This document shows positions 9,940-23,139 of a stretch of 64,000 nucleotides of DNA, piece by piece. Under the pieces are notes generated by a model. The model worked only from the letters and a program-made list of their open reading frames with translations. It was not told where the DNA came from and did not search any database. Source of the DNA: Trichoplax sp. H2 (Eukaryota > Placozoa > Uniplacotomia > Trichoplacea); contig NOWV01000088.1 of assembly GCA_003344405.1 (NCBI GenBank), positions 186,001 through 250,000 on the forward strand. Direction: 5' to 3'. The first letter of the stretch is position 1; every line of letters starts with the position of its first letter. A program made the translations under genes and the position numbers.

Positions 9940-12900
9940 AAATATTAATTAACATTACCTTGCCCATTTAAAATGATACGGCTGCTTTTAAAAATTTTTA
10001 AATTCTATCAACTAATTGGATAAAATGATGAAATTGTTGAAAATTAGCTGGATTCTCCATTAATTAGAAATAGCGAACCGCAACTGATGAATTATTAGAT
10101 ACATTTTCATTTACGGAATACGATATTCAGCTATTATCATTAAATTTTACTACAATAATTCTATTTAAAAGATTTAAGGTCAACTGCATCATTTTCCAAT
10201 AGTTCTAATCTAAAAAAAATGGATTTATTTCCACGTATTTACGATTAAGCACTTTTGAAGATTGTGCCTTGAGTTTAGGCTCAGCACTGGAAATATTTTT
10301 AATGAAAAATGAACTATCATCTTGATATCAATTATTTCATAATGACATTGCTAAATTTTTCTAATTTCGTACTTTCAGTCTTAATGAAGATATCTTAAAA
10401 TGAAAGGATTTCTTGATGAAGGCTTTACTGCAGTCTAAAATTTATCTTGCGTTCCTAACGAATGAGTTACCCATGCTCTATCATCATCGATGGTATTTAA
10501 CATTTCGTACCTCAGATCTTAATTGTACGATGATGGTTCTGTATAAATCGAACAGTTTAATTATAAATTATATAAGCTTCCCGTGATGGACGGATATTCA
10601 GATAATGTACTTTCCAGTATTAGCGATATACTTGCACTCGTATTTGATGTTTAATACTAATCTAAGGATAAGATTGAATTAATTTAACGAATGCTACCAT
10701 AATTAGATTTGGGATTGATTGACATTAAAACATATATTTCAAGTGTTCAACTAGTAAGATAAATAAACTGTCTTGTTAAATTAAGATAATTAACTGCGTA
10801 AAGTGTACGTCGTACAGTACTTAAGCAAAAAAGCCCAATCAAGGTACTGTACACCTTGCACCTGATGATGCCGCCGGAGCATGATGTTAGCAAAGTATAT
10901 TATCGTCTCCATTGGGATACGGTACACTAAGTTTCAACTTTTCATGTTCGGAATAGTTATTTGCATATAGAATCTAGCGAATTTCTACTGTATGTGTATA
11001 TGTCACGATCCAAGTAAGTATATATACCCTCTATTGTATTCGAGTACTTTTTAGTCTTCACACTATGCAATATTGTTAAGCAATAACTGTGCAATCCTGT
11101 TTGAGAGATTGTAGCAGCTTTACAGTAGAATGTGATTTCCATGTTCAGGTGCAGGTAGATCTACTTTCATGCTTGAAACCAGGCAAATGGTGAACCTACG
11201 ACATTAATTTTACGAAGGAAACCGGCAGAAATGGCGGAGAAATAAAAAGGGAAAGAAGAAAATTATAGAACTGCCCTACTGGCGACAATGAAGATGAAAG
11301 TAGTACTCGTTTACATATAATGATAGCCCAAGAATTAGCTAGTAGCAGTACTGTATATATAGCAGTGTTAGCAAGAACATTCGCTAGTAGTCGAATGATA
11401 AATAGTATGGCCTGAGGTTAATAGTTTACGACTTTGTAATCAATAATTATAATTCAAGCATCTGTTAATAGATAAACACTTGACAACAAAACTTTCATTT
11501 CAATAATCAGTCTGCAGAGATAATATCGAATCATTCCGAAAGAATTCATCTTAATAGGAAGCATTAGTGCATAATAAGAGCAGTTTCGTGCTGCAGCTCA
11601 TATTTAGCACGCTAAGAAAAATCAAATGACATGGATTACAATTATGGACAGAAATTAATAAAAATTACTGCATTTAAGCAGATTATGATGACAGTTCTTG
11701 ACACTCAGCCTTAACTACAGTGTTCCAGACTGTTTATGATTATAAAATATATTATATTAGTATAGATGCTGCTCAAGCATAAATGATTAATGATTGTAAA
11801 ATTAATCATTGTAATTTAAGTATAGCTATAAGCGTGTACTTGCACTGTATAAGAATTCATATCTGACAGGAAAAAAATGTTAATTCATAGAATGTAGAAT
11901 TTAATTTTGATACGTTAAAATAGTCTATATCTTACGATAGTATTTCTAGATACTCTCCATAAACGTAATGTAATCGTGGATTTGAAATAAGACCTTAATA
12001 AAAATCTCTTGCTAGGAATAAGTAAAGCTGCTCTACTTTTGTACACTTCAAATGAAAACGATTAAAGTGTACCGATTACTAAACCGTAAACGTAGTATTA
12101 TCCTTAAATAGATTATCAAAAAATTAAACCAGTTTTTATGCTATAATAATAATATCAATAGTCATAATAATAAAGATTATTGATCATTAGGAGGAACCGC
12201 CTCGAGATAGTTGTATTATATTAATGCTATTGATGTTGTAAACATTAATCAAATATCGTATACTGAATAGTAATCCCGATAGATGAGAATGACAGCGTCT
12301 TTGCAAATGAATTCGAGGCTATCGTTTGCAATAGTTCATTTAGCGTTCCTAGAGTAACTGAGTAAACTAAGCTAGGTAAATACCATTGCCTTAACTACCA
12401 ATTAACAGTGATTATATATATGAAGAGTTAATAAAACGTATGCTCATATTCTTGTGTATGAGTATGAGTACTGTAGTATAATAAAGCTATAAATAATGAT
12501 TTGAATTTATTTCGGAAATGCCCCTACGTGGATTTACATTAAGTCATGATGTTTCGTTATAATAAACCCTATAAAATAAAACATATTCAATAGAGGGTAT
12601 GTTAGAGTGCTGATATAGACTAGAATGACAATGCCATTGCAGTCGGAAGGCGACAACGATGACGATGTTGTGATTTAATTAGAGATGGTTTTCATAAAGT
12701 AGACATGAATGCGTGCTTGTATTATGCGAAATGTTCTCGTAGAAATTAGTTACATAGCGTGATTCTTTAGGGCTATTATTATTTAAGGTCATTATTTACT
12801 TTATCGATTATTGCAATTATTTGTATCGTTTATATTTATTTTGGAATGTTACTACTATAATTGATCGCGACAGACCATCGCGAAAGGTCTAAATATGTAG

Positions 12901-15900
12901 CGAAAAGCATGCATTGAGAGAAATTAATTATACTTGTTTTCGTAATACTGTAATGTATGAAACAATACTATTAATAGGAAAATCATCAAAGTTGATTTTT
13001 TTACCCCAATGTATCGATGCACCAAATTGCCAGAAACGATATTGAAATGGTATTTAAATCTAGCAATAAAATATTTATCAAGTCCTATAATAACTTAGCT
13101 AGCGGATGATATTGATTTCTACAAATGTTAATAGTACATGGAATAAATTCACTTTACTATTGGCTTAGATTGAAAGTATATGAAATATGGCATAGCAAAA
13201 GACCATTTTGCTATAACTTAAGTATGATTCAATTAAGCATGCAGAAAATAAATTGTATCTTCTCATATCTGCATGATATGAAATTTCTCTAAAGACATTA
13301 TTACAACACAATGATTCTTTGTAACAGTTACAATTCGAAATACATACGCTATAGCTGTGTCCAGGAAGTGATATTCAACTCATGTATCTCTAAAGAAGAA
13401 TGCTAATTACTACCTGACATTTGCTATTCAAAATCCGCTGTAGATTCCAGAATGTATTGAATAATTATATCGCGTATACTCAATAGACAAATCAGAAATC
13501 GTACAGTGAGCTTTGACATTTATAGCATTTCTTACTAGTGAATAATGTAGTAAAACTATGACCTTGAATCCTGATACTATAAGGTATTATTCTAGCTTAG
13601 AAATGAATCTAGATCAGTGGTGTAGTCATTTCATATTTATGTTTAATTGAATATGTTCATAATCTTAACACCAATAAAGACATCAAAGTAGGTAGCTGAT
13701 AGATAGAGAAATTGGTATCGAAATTTTGGCATACTGCTACATAATAACGATCCTGTACTATTGATGAACGTTCTTGAACAATATATATTAATGACACAAT
13801 ATATCCTAAGCGTTCCTTATAGTTGTACCAAATAAAGAAGGATACAATATCTACTGATAATTTAGTAACTATTGATTAGAAATCGCAGAAGAGCAATCAA
13901 AAAAGAGTATTTTCGAAAATAAAAGATCCTGACTGTAATTATTGCTGTTGTTGTGATATTCTGTATTCATAACGTAATCATATATTATAAGAATCAATCC
14001 TAAAGACAATAGCTATCAACACTATGTTTTCAACTGGATAAATTGTAAACTTGAAGAATAGTAAACAAATTTTTTGAATCATTCGTATTTAAAGATGACT
14101 TGTGCCGATTGCAGCCAATATAGGATACCATTTGGCATCAATTTCCAAAATGAACGAAGATAACTGCTTTCGTAATCCATTTCTTGTTATTTTTATATCC
14201 AAGATCTATCATTAATAAATGATTCTATGCATTCCGTACGTAGAGTGCATAATTATTACACTATATAGTATCGTTCATGGAAAAGACATCGATCATTCAA
14301 CGATGGATTAGAGACTTGAAAATGGACAGGTTGCGCTATTTTGTATGGCTAATCAATCCATTTCTTCCTTCTTTACTCAATCATTTCGTTTGAGCTATAC
14401 TAACATCGAGTTTATAAAGTCTACAAGATGGCATCATTCAAGTTTAGATTAGTTGTCAGGTTGTTTTGATTGAATAGATTTATACAAAGATGAACTTCTA
14501 CTATTTTTTGACATTATTTGATTTATTAAATTGATGGTAGTATTTTTAATTGGTAATACAATATAAATCGATATTGAATTGTATGTATTGTTGAATAGAA
14601 AAGATGTCAAATCAATTTTTCTCATTCAACTGATTGATCATGAACAATGAAATAGGTGGAGCTGGTAATATTTTTTTTTCATTTGATACTTTGCTGTTTA
14701 ATATGGATTGATTGAATCGAACAGTACATTTATTAGACCAATCATCGTAGTTGAGAGATCGATACTCGTTAAACTAGAATTGTTCATCATAATACTAATC
14801 AAGTAAGATCGACGTAAGCTTGGCCTTGTTTTATCATAACGTCTGTAAATATCAATTAATCAATCAATTTGACTAGATAAGGATTGTTGTTATTGTCTTT
14901 TTATCTGTCTATCTAGCAGTCTGTTGATAAAGAACAATTTAATTAAGTTAACAAGATAGTATTGATATAAAGTTAATAGGCATAAAGTAGCTTAGTCTTG
15001 TTAGCTACGTCCTTCTTTTTATACTCATCGATCGATAATAATTCAAGTCAATTCGTTGGCATTCCATGCTGATATTATCAATATAATTAATCAGTTAACT
15101 TATTCATTTTTATTCAAGGTTGGTTAGCGTAGGTAAATGATTCAATTTCAATATTTTCCCAGAAATTATGTTGAACTAATCGTTGAGTTTCATCATTGAA
15201 TATACACTATTTCTATGCTTCGATGGAAAAGCTTGGATGCAGAATTACACATTGATAAAGTGTCCTAAAGGGTGGGAAAGAAATAACGATAGAAAGAAAG
15301 AGAGAGAGAGAGGGAGGAGAGCGTGCGTATTGATGAGTGCAAAGACACTAATTAAATAATCTAAGGTAAGGAATTACACCGTCTTCTATCATCGATTAGC
15401 AAGACTCCATGTAACCCTATTACTCTTATTGATATCATTTCCATCAGGATAAAGTAACAATCAAATAGAAATATTCCACTTCAATGATATTGAATTTTCT
15501 ACCAGTTAATGATGTAGTAATAGTTTTGCTATTTTTTTAATCGATGTAGAAAATCAAATAATCATTGATCCTAGTATTACAACATTATCATCACGAATAT
15601 TGCCAAGAAAGAAAAAAAGGGGGAAAAAAGAAAGAAGAAACATTTATTGTTTCTACCAACATTGGCGATGGTAAGTTGATTCATAAATAGAATAAGAGAA
15701 TTCCAATTTTTTTGACTTCTCCGCTTAATTACTAGTAATATTACACTTTTTGGGGAAAATCATTTGCACTATTGACAAAAGTTAATGATGATACATATAG
15801 TTTTTCTCAATGTTGATTTTAGACCATAGTTATCATGTTAAAATCAGTAACCCCTTTAAATTACTTTTTTCCCCTTTTTCAAGAAATCATCTTTTTACCT

Positions 15901-17600
15901 ATCTAGTGATTTTTTTCCTTTTAATTCTATATATCCATCACCCATCGTATTGATTATATTCCTCAATAGCAAACATGTGATAGTGGTCGTTGGGACATTA
16001 ATGATTTAAATCGCGTTTGATGCTATTTAAGCCAGAGAAGTGATTTTCAGTTAAGTCATCTTGAATAGTTACCTCTATTTATAGAATAGGTTTTCCTTTC
16101 AATCTATCATTCACGACCTCAAAAGCGTTAGCTATCTGCTAATTAATATTAAATTTTTATGATTAAAAATTACCCCTGGTGGCTATTTAAGTTTGACGAG
16201 TTGATGTCAGAAAAATAGATTCTTTACCGTTGATCAACAGTGCTTAAAGGATTGGAATTAGAAAAAGACAGATGGCAGTATTTAACATTGATATTGTTAA
16301 CGCTTTTAAATGCTACTTGTTTCAAATTAGAATTAATCTATTCTTTAGCCATAATATTAACAAATTGGATGGATCGGCGCTGGCAAATAGCGATAGAGCA
16401 ATTTAATGCTAGCGACTCCCTACTGTCTAGTTTTCAATTGTATTAAAAATGAACTTCATACAGAAAGGAACTTCCATTCGAAGATGTGGTGTAAACATAC
16501 TGCTAATTTATATTATATGTTCCATAACAGCGTTTTCTTTACTTATCCGATCGAGATGACGCTCTACTACTTGTTCATTAGAAAAAATAAGTTCTAGTTG
16601 CCGTTTAGTTGATGTAGATTAAGGTAGTGTCAAAACTTCCACCTTTATTAATTCTAAGAAAAGCAACAAGATATTTCAAAATTAATGTGAAAAAGTAAAT
16701 GTTATGGAACATTTACTTCATTATTACAGGATGAAGAATTCATGACTGCTATGAAAAGGAATTCTGATCTTGTTAACTTGATATTTATGTTTTGTACTCG
16801 ACGGCGACATTAGCAACCATAGAGCAAATCGAGACCCCATTCCATGCAGGCATAACATTAGTCAATATTCCAATTTTATACACACGGCTAATTCATTTTT
16901 CCTGCTTATTTATTCTAAATACTTACGGACGCCATTCACCTAATTTTGATTATCATCAACTGTCAAATTATTAAATAGGTGTTAAATAGAAAGGGCATCT
17001 AAAATGATCAGCTGGGCAGGGCGGTATATTTCGTTCACTTTATTTTATTCCATGTGAAAAGGAATCTACGCGTACGTAGAGACAGCATTCTTGCTAGATA
17101 CCGTCAGAATTCTGTATTCTTTGCAATTTTTATCGACCACCTGTGTTCTACGAGTAGTTTTCATGGCATGCACATTATTGATAACGGCTAAAACTTGGAG
17201 ACAAATTAAATGCTCATTTTTCTCCAGTAAAGGTTAGTCATGATATGGGAACTTGCATAGTTTAATTGATCCTCTTTATTTCTCAACTGGTTTGATAGTC
17301 ATGGCGTTCATGATTATCTTGGTAGAATCATTGACTGATCTGTTCATAGTCTGTTAGAATCCGTTGAAAATTTCCACACATTTAAAACTGACATTTACTC
17401 TTGACATATCATGGTTTCTCGCGCTTACTCTATGCTAAGTTAATCATGACAATAAATTGAATATCAGTAACCGATAGTGATGATTGATTCGTTCTATGGC
17501 TTGGAAAAATTCTGAAATAAAATTTGCTTTTCAAAGATAGGCTTGCTAAAATGATCAAGAAAAATCTTGTATATTACTAGTACTGTGGATGTAGATGTTT
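9940..17600. other. Gene-poor region
   Basis: About 7.7 kb downstream of PEX19 without a recognisable gene. The few open frames above 60 codons (10957-11142 minus; 16240-16446, 16406-16597 and 16792-16974 plus) have AT-driven composition and no family signature. There is a purine run at about 15285-15320 ((GA)n) and another at about 15606-15640 (A/G only). One GTAC-type word occurs near 10810-10850. Confidence 0.5.
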
Positions 17601-17699
17601 CAGTTTTTGCTATTCGTCTCTTTATACATTTATTACTTTAGTTTAGATTTTCTGGTTCTATCTCGAAGATAAGAGTCTTTAGGTAAAATAAACTTGTTG

Positions 17700-18080
17700 T
17701 TTATTCAGGCTTCTATGTTCGCTCTTTCCAATATTGTATCGAGAAGCAATGTTCTATTTCATTAGATGTAGCGCAAGATTCCCAAAAAAGTTTCCTTTAT
17801 CGTAAGAGAAAAGTTTTTGCTATATCGGAAAACTGTTTTTGTTTTTCTTTAGATAACAAGAGACTCCAGCTATAATGGAGCCATTGCATAAGACTTTCCT
17901 AGTTGCTCTTCCTCTTACATCTAGGATATTATTTCATGTTATTGAATATAAAGCACGATTCCCTTAAAATTTCCTTTATCGCAAGAAAATGATGGTTGCT
18001 ATTTCGGAGAGTCGTCTGTATTCTTTCTTCTTACTCTTCTACTCTCCTCTCCAACTGCCCGCAATATTAGTCCATGTAGA
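17700..18080. repeat. Degenerate direct repeat, about 200-bp spacing
   Basis: Two related segments near 17765-17850 and 17945-18025 share 'aaaatttcctttatcg.aag' and 'gctat.tcgga' blocks. They are strongly diverged. No coding function is seen. Confidence 0.4.
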
Positions 18081-18789
18081 GGAGGCACCAATTTATCCTA
18101 TTTCATACGATATTTCTTCATATTTTCTACGGCATTTCTTACATAGATGATGATGGCAGCTCAATCTTCAAGGCAAATGTAATTACTACATCAAATACTG
18201 ATATGATTTCTCCTCTCGCTATACCTTACTAAACTATATATAGGATGATTCATTGATCACAGTGTTCTAAAATTATCAATTTGAACGACACAGACGCTTT
18301 GATTTATTGACAGGATTATCCTTTCCATCTAATCCAATGCATAGTTACCGCCTATAAATATCATCAATTGTAATTGCAATGACGCCCATAACATTGAAAC
18401 AGTTAAAATCAATCAAAATGATTACAAAAGTTTCATCTTTCCTATTTTGGATTGAATACTACCTTATAATGATTGTAGAGTACTGATATTTCAGCATTAA
18501 TCAGACTATACACTGCTATTTTCCATAAAGAATTTCTATCCTTTATTATTTTCCCTTCTGCCGCTCTCTTGGGCACCATCTCCTCAGCAATCAGGAAACA
18601 TCTTTCGCGTTGCTACTAAATTAGCACAAAGTTCTACCCGGCAATTTTGTTTAGTTGGCGAATTGATTTTCCTGCCAATAACGGTTTTTTTATTTCTGTT
18701 TTGACTAATGATTTACGAACTTTATTAACTCCATACTTTTAATATTTAATTATGTTCTCGATACATCACCAACACTGAATTCTCCTATC

Positions 18790-19300
18790 TGAGCTTGAAA
18801 TTGACTATATCATAATTGATGTTGATGGACTTTTCCCATAAAATCAAAAAGAGCTTGTCACGCTATCCTCTAACTTGTCTTGGAATATTAAGCTCCATTG
18901 ATGGACCTTTAACACCAAATCTAAACAAGCTTACAGCGCTACCCTTTCATTTTACGCTATGCCTTTACCATCAAATCTAGAAAGGGATCGCTACGTTATC
19001 CTTTCACTTCACGCTGGAAGTTAAACTACGGTATATCGATGAGCCTTTGACAGCATATCTAAAAGGAGGTTACTAAGTTATCCTTTGACTTCATTTTGGC
19101 AGTTCAACTCTATCGATGGGCATGGACATCAAAACTGAAAGGAGATTGCTAGGTTATCGTTTCACTTTAGAAGAGTTAATTTATAGTATATCGAAGGATT
19201 TTTGCTATCAAATCTAAAAAGGAATTGCTACACTATCGTCTCATTTACCCGTGTCTTGAGATAATAAACCGCTTTGATGGGTCTTCAACATAAAATTGAA
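18790..19300. repeat. Degenerate tandem repeat, period roughly 80-100 bp
   Basis: Several copies share the words 'catcaaatctaaaaaggag', 'gctacgttatcctttcact' and 'tatcgatg.gcctttgaca', seen around 18840, 18920, 18975, 19050, 19125 and 19205. Copies are diverged, so the boundaries are approximate. Confidence 0.55.
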
Positions 19301-21270
19301 TTCGAGATTATTACGTTATCCTCTTACTTCTGTTGTGATATAAACTATCTAGCTTCTATTTCTAATGAAGCAAGATTCATTCCCTCCCTGAATAGTATAT
19401 CAACCACGGGGGTCCTCGTTAACATGTCTATCATGACTATTTCTTGTATCATTCGAGCGTTTTTAAATTTTTCGTTGAGCTTTGATGATAAAATGATACT
19501 TTATTCACTTCTGATAGTTTTTATTTGGCTTAGATATCTAAAAAATTGACAATGAACCTTCCATAGCATGAACTAAGATTAACATTTTCTAAATTTAACT
19601 TTATTATTCTTATCTTGGCTCTCTCTTGTGGAAGAATGCGATTTTAACAACAGGAAAAACTTACTACCGTATTTGTATTTAATGTCAATCCTAATAGCTT
19701 GCAGTCATTGCTGCAATCACGATCCTTAGTTTTATTAACTTTCTATTTGAATTCAATTCATTATTGAGAAGCAATTAATAAATAGCTCATTCTTTCAGCA
19801 AAAAAATAATTAATAAACGTGTTCGTTTTGTTTTTAATTAGTTAAACTATGTATATCTTTTCACATGAAAAATATTCAATTTTTCAATCAATAAGTTCAT
19901 CAACCTAATCTTTAGCTCAACCGTTTTCAGAAGCTCGTCTATAATCTCGAACGATATTGATGTGGCGCTCCGTTGAGTCCATAATACTATCGTGAATCAA
20001 AGTGTTCTTATGATGATAATTAATCAATTTCCTGATGATAGTAGCAGCAAAAAATTGAGATGATGAATTGATCGTAGCTTAAATAACTCCTAGCATGAAA
20101 ATGAATGGGTCGTAATCGAGATTATACAATCCCTTTCTGAGTTAGGAATGATGCAATACTATCCATTGCCTGAATAAGATCTTGATGATAATCTTTTATT
20201 CGAGATAGTATACACAAATTGGGCAAATCACTAATAATCTAGATAAATACGCGTATGTTTGTTTACAACGACAGTGAAGTAGTTAGAGGAATATATCTAT
20301 AGAGTCAAGGTAGACATATCAGATATGGACGACTACCAAAATCATAATCCGCCATTTAGATCTAAATCTTGATTTCATGATGGCCTTATTAACGAATCAC
20401 CAATGGCCTTCCCGTGATCTTTAATGGAAAATAGCACTTATTACTATCATAACTGTGTTTATTTCGGCGCAGAAGTTTAGTATCGCATAATATTATCATC
20501 TAAGCCAAAGTAATCATGGACGTAAAATTGTTATTAAAACGAACAACTTTAAAATTCAGCTCAAACTAAATTGAGGGGAAAGCACCAGTTTACAATATAA
20601 TTCTCAACAAAATGACGTTATCGAATAATGTTAAATTCTAACATGAATAAAGAAGTTGGGCTCACAATTTACTAGAATACTTAGTAAAATCGACTGCAAT
20701 CAAACCAAATAAGTAGTTATTTCTTACAGCTATGAAAGGCATTACAATGCAAAATTCTAAAGAAGAATTTTAAAATTAGCCTTTATAACACTAATATTCA
20801 CTGATGTTATTAGTTAGTAAGAGAATGATGATACTTCGATTCAATAACAAGAACAGGAATTATACGCCGGGCTTCTACTGTTATATGATAATTAAACTAT
20901 TAAAGTCAAGAAATTATCGGAAATAGCAATAGAAGAATCTTGATATAGTTCAAATAGTACCGGTACCGATGATCGAATCAGGATTTGACATGCAGCTGAA
21001 AATTGAAACAATATCTCGTCTTTAATTACTATACATACCGATAGCTATTTAAAAAGTTATTGTAATATTATCTGTTCATAAAGATGAAAATTATTTTTTC
21101 CAGTATTGATTTAATTATAAAATCTGAAATCCTATCAGACAAAGCCCATATACAGTGAATAAATTCAACTACAAAATAGTTAAGGTAAAGAATCACGTAA
21201 TCTCATGCTCGGGTTAGGGTTAGCCAGTTAAAGCCCATATGTAGTACAGCTAATAAAATTCGGGAACATA
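19300..21270. other. Gene-poor region
   Basis: No recognisable coding sequence. The frame 19274-19549 (91 codons) begins in the upstream repeat and has no family match. A doubled telomere-like word lies at 21211-21223. Confidence 0.45.
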
Positions 21271-21274
21271 ATTA

Positions 21275-22150
21275 TTAAACTGTTATTACTAGTATAGTAT
21301 ATTTTTATTACCCTACTAGCAGTTATAATTAAAGAGGGTTAAACGATATTAATTTTAAGAGTAACTAATCCTAATGATGATGATCAACATCTACTTTGCT
21401 ACACCAGTTGTAATCACTTTAATGGAAGATATCTTAGCTTTGCACCCTTCCAACTAAACCGCTATTACTAATACAGTATAGTTATAGCTAAAGAGGGTTG
21501 AACGATATCAATTTTAAAAATAGCTAATTTAATTAATAATGATCAATATCTACTTTGCTTTACTTGCTGTAATCACTGCATTAGAAGATATTTTGGCTCT
21601 GCTCTCTTTGAAGCCGTTACGGCTATAATAGTATATACTTGCTACCCTAATAGCAGTTATAGATAATGAGAGTTCAATAATGGTGATTTAAAGAGTAGCT
21701 GATCCGATTGATGATGATCAACACATACTTTACTTTACCTGTTGTAATCACTTTATTGGAAGATATCTTGGCTTTGCACTCATTTAACTTAGCCGTTATT
21801 ACTAGTGTAGTATGTTTTTACTACCTTAATAGCAGTTACAGTTAAAGAGGGTTAAACGATATTAATTTTAAGAGTAGCTAATTCAATTGATGATGATCAA
21901 CGTCTGTTTTGCTTTACCTGCTATAATCACTCCAATGGAAGGTATCTTGGCTTTGCTCCCTTTGAAACTGTTATGGCTAATGCATTACTATATGTTCTTT
22001 CTAACCTAATAGTAGTTATAGTTAATGAGGGTAAATGATATTAATTTTAAGAATAGCTAATCTAATTCATACTGATCAATATCGATTATGCTTTAACTTC
22101 TACAATCACTTTTATGGAAGATACCTTGGCAAAGTATGTTTTTAAACCAT
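21275..22150. repeat. Tandem repeat, five diverged units of about 160-180 bp
   Basis: The shared word 'ggaagatatcttggctttgc' (with changes) recurs at about 21424, 21585, 21757, 21936 and 22115. Each unit also has 'tgtaatcact', 'actagtatagtat', 'agcagttatag', 'agagggttaaacgatatta' and 'gatgatgatcaac'. No open frame persists through it. It lies about 1 kb upstream of gene A. Confidence 0.8.
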
Positions 22151-23139
22151 CATTAACGTAGTATATTTTAGCAACTTAAATTTGCCGTTCATTTTATATT
22201 CTAACGTTCTAAATGATATCGGGAGTTTATGGTGTGTTATGTAAATTTTACAGAAAATAAAGCTAACGGTATATCAAGTCATTATCTCAGATAATGAAAT
22301 AAGTCTTTTCCCCAATTGTGATACTGTTTCATGACATTCTAGGTGATTGATTTCCAGTTTCTAAAGCATTTGTAATCATTATAATAATATACAATTATAT
22401 TTAATAAGTCGAACACGGCATTATTGTTTCATTATTTGCAAATTCTTAAACTGCATCATTATTAAATTTTTATTTAGATGTCCCATTAATATTCTATCAT
22501 TCCTTATAAGCCCACAATTTGTTCTCTGTAACCTTAACCTATAAAAGCTAAAAATATCTTCATTACAATTAGTCAAATTCAATTTCTAGCTAAGGGACTC
22601 CAATTTCCGCAGGTGCTATATTATTGTATCTCCCCACTTGGGTTATCAACTTGATTAATTTACGCAAACCATTATTGCTTTAAAAATAAACACCAAGTCC
22701 AAATGCTAAGATTTTCATCAGTTATTAATGAATTGCATTTTGGTATCGGGTGATATAGCAAAAAGATAGAAAAGTTAAACTGAATTGCCGCTTCCACATT
22801 TTGATGCGGTAATTGCGGATTGCAGTAGCCAATATTAATATCCATCAGCATTATTTCTATGGATTTAATAAGATAGTCTTGACTGCGATGGCATATTTAT
22901 TTATCACACGAATAAGTTTTCCGATGTAATAACTTTCATTCTGTTGATTAATTTGCTCATAAAATAGATGATACGCAAATATATATTTTCAGTGATGATT
23001 TCTGTTGATTGTTAAGTAATGTCTGACTATTTTCTGTCCCGCTAGCTAGGACTGAAAATGATGCCAAATTTATCAGATCTTTAACAAGAATTTTCTTAGA
23101 ATTTGGAATCGTCAGTAAAATTGATATCAGCCATTACTA

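Noticed and set aside
16240-16974. Group of three plus-strand frames that might be a small membrane-protein gene
   Set aside because: Composition is AT-driven (Leu/Ile/Tyr/Asn), frames overlap out of register, and no splice-consistent joining or family motif is visible.
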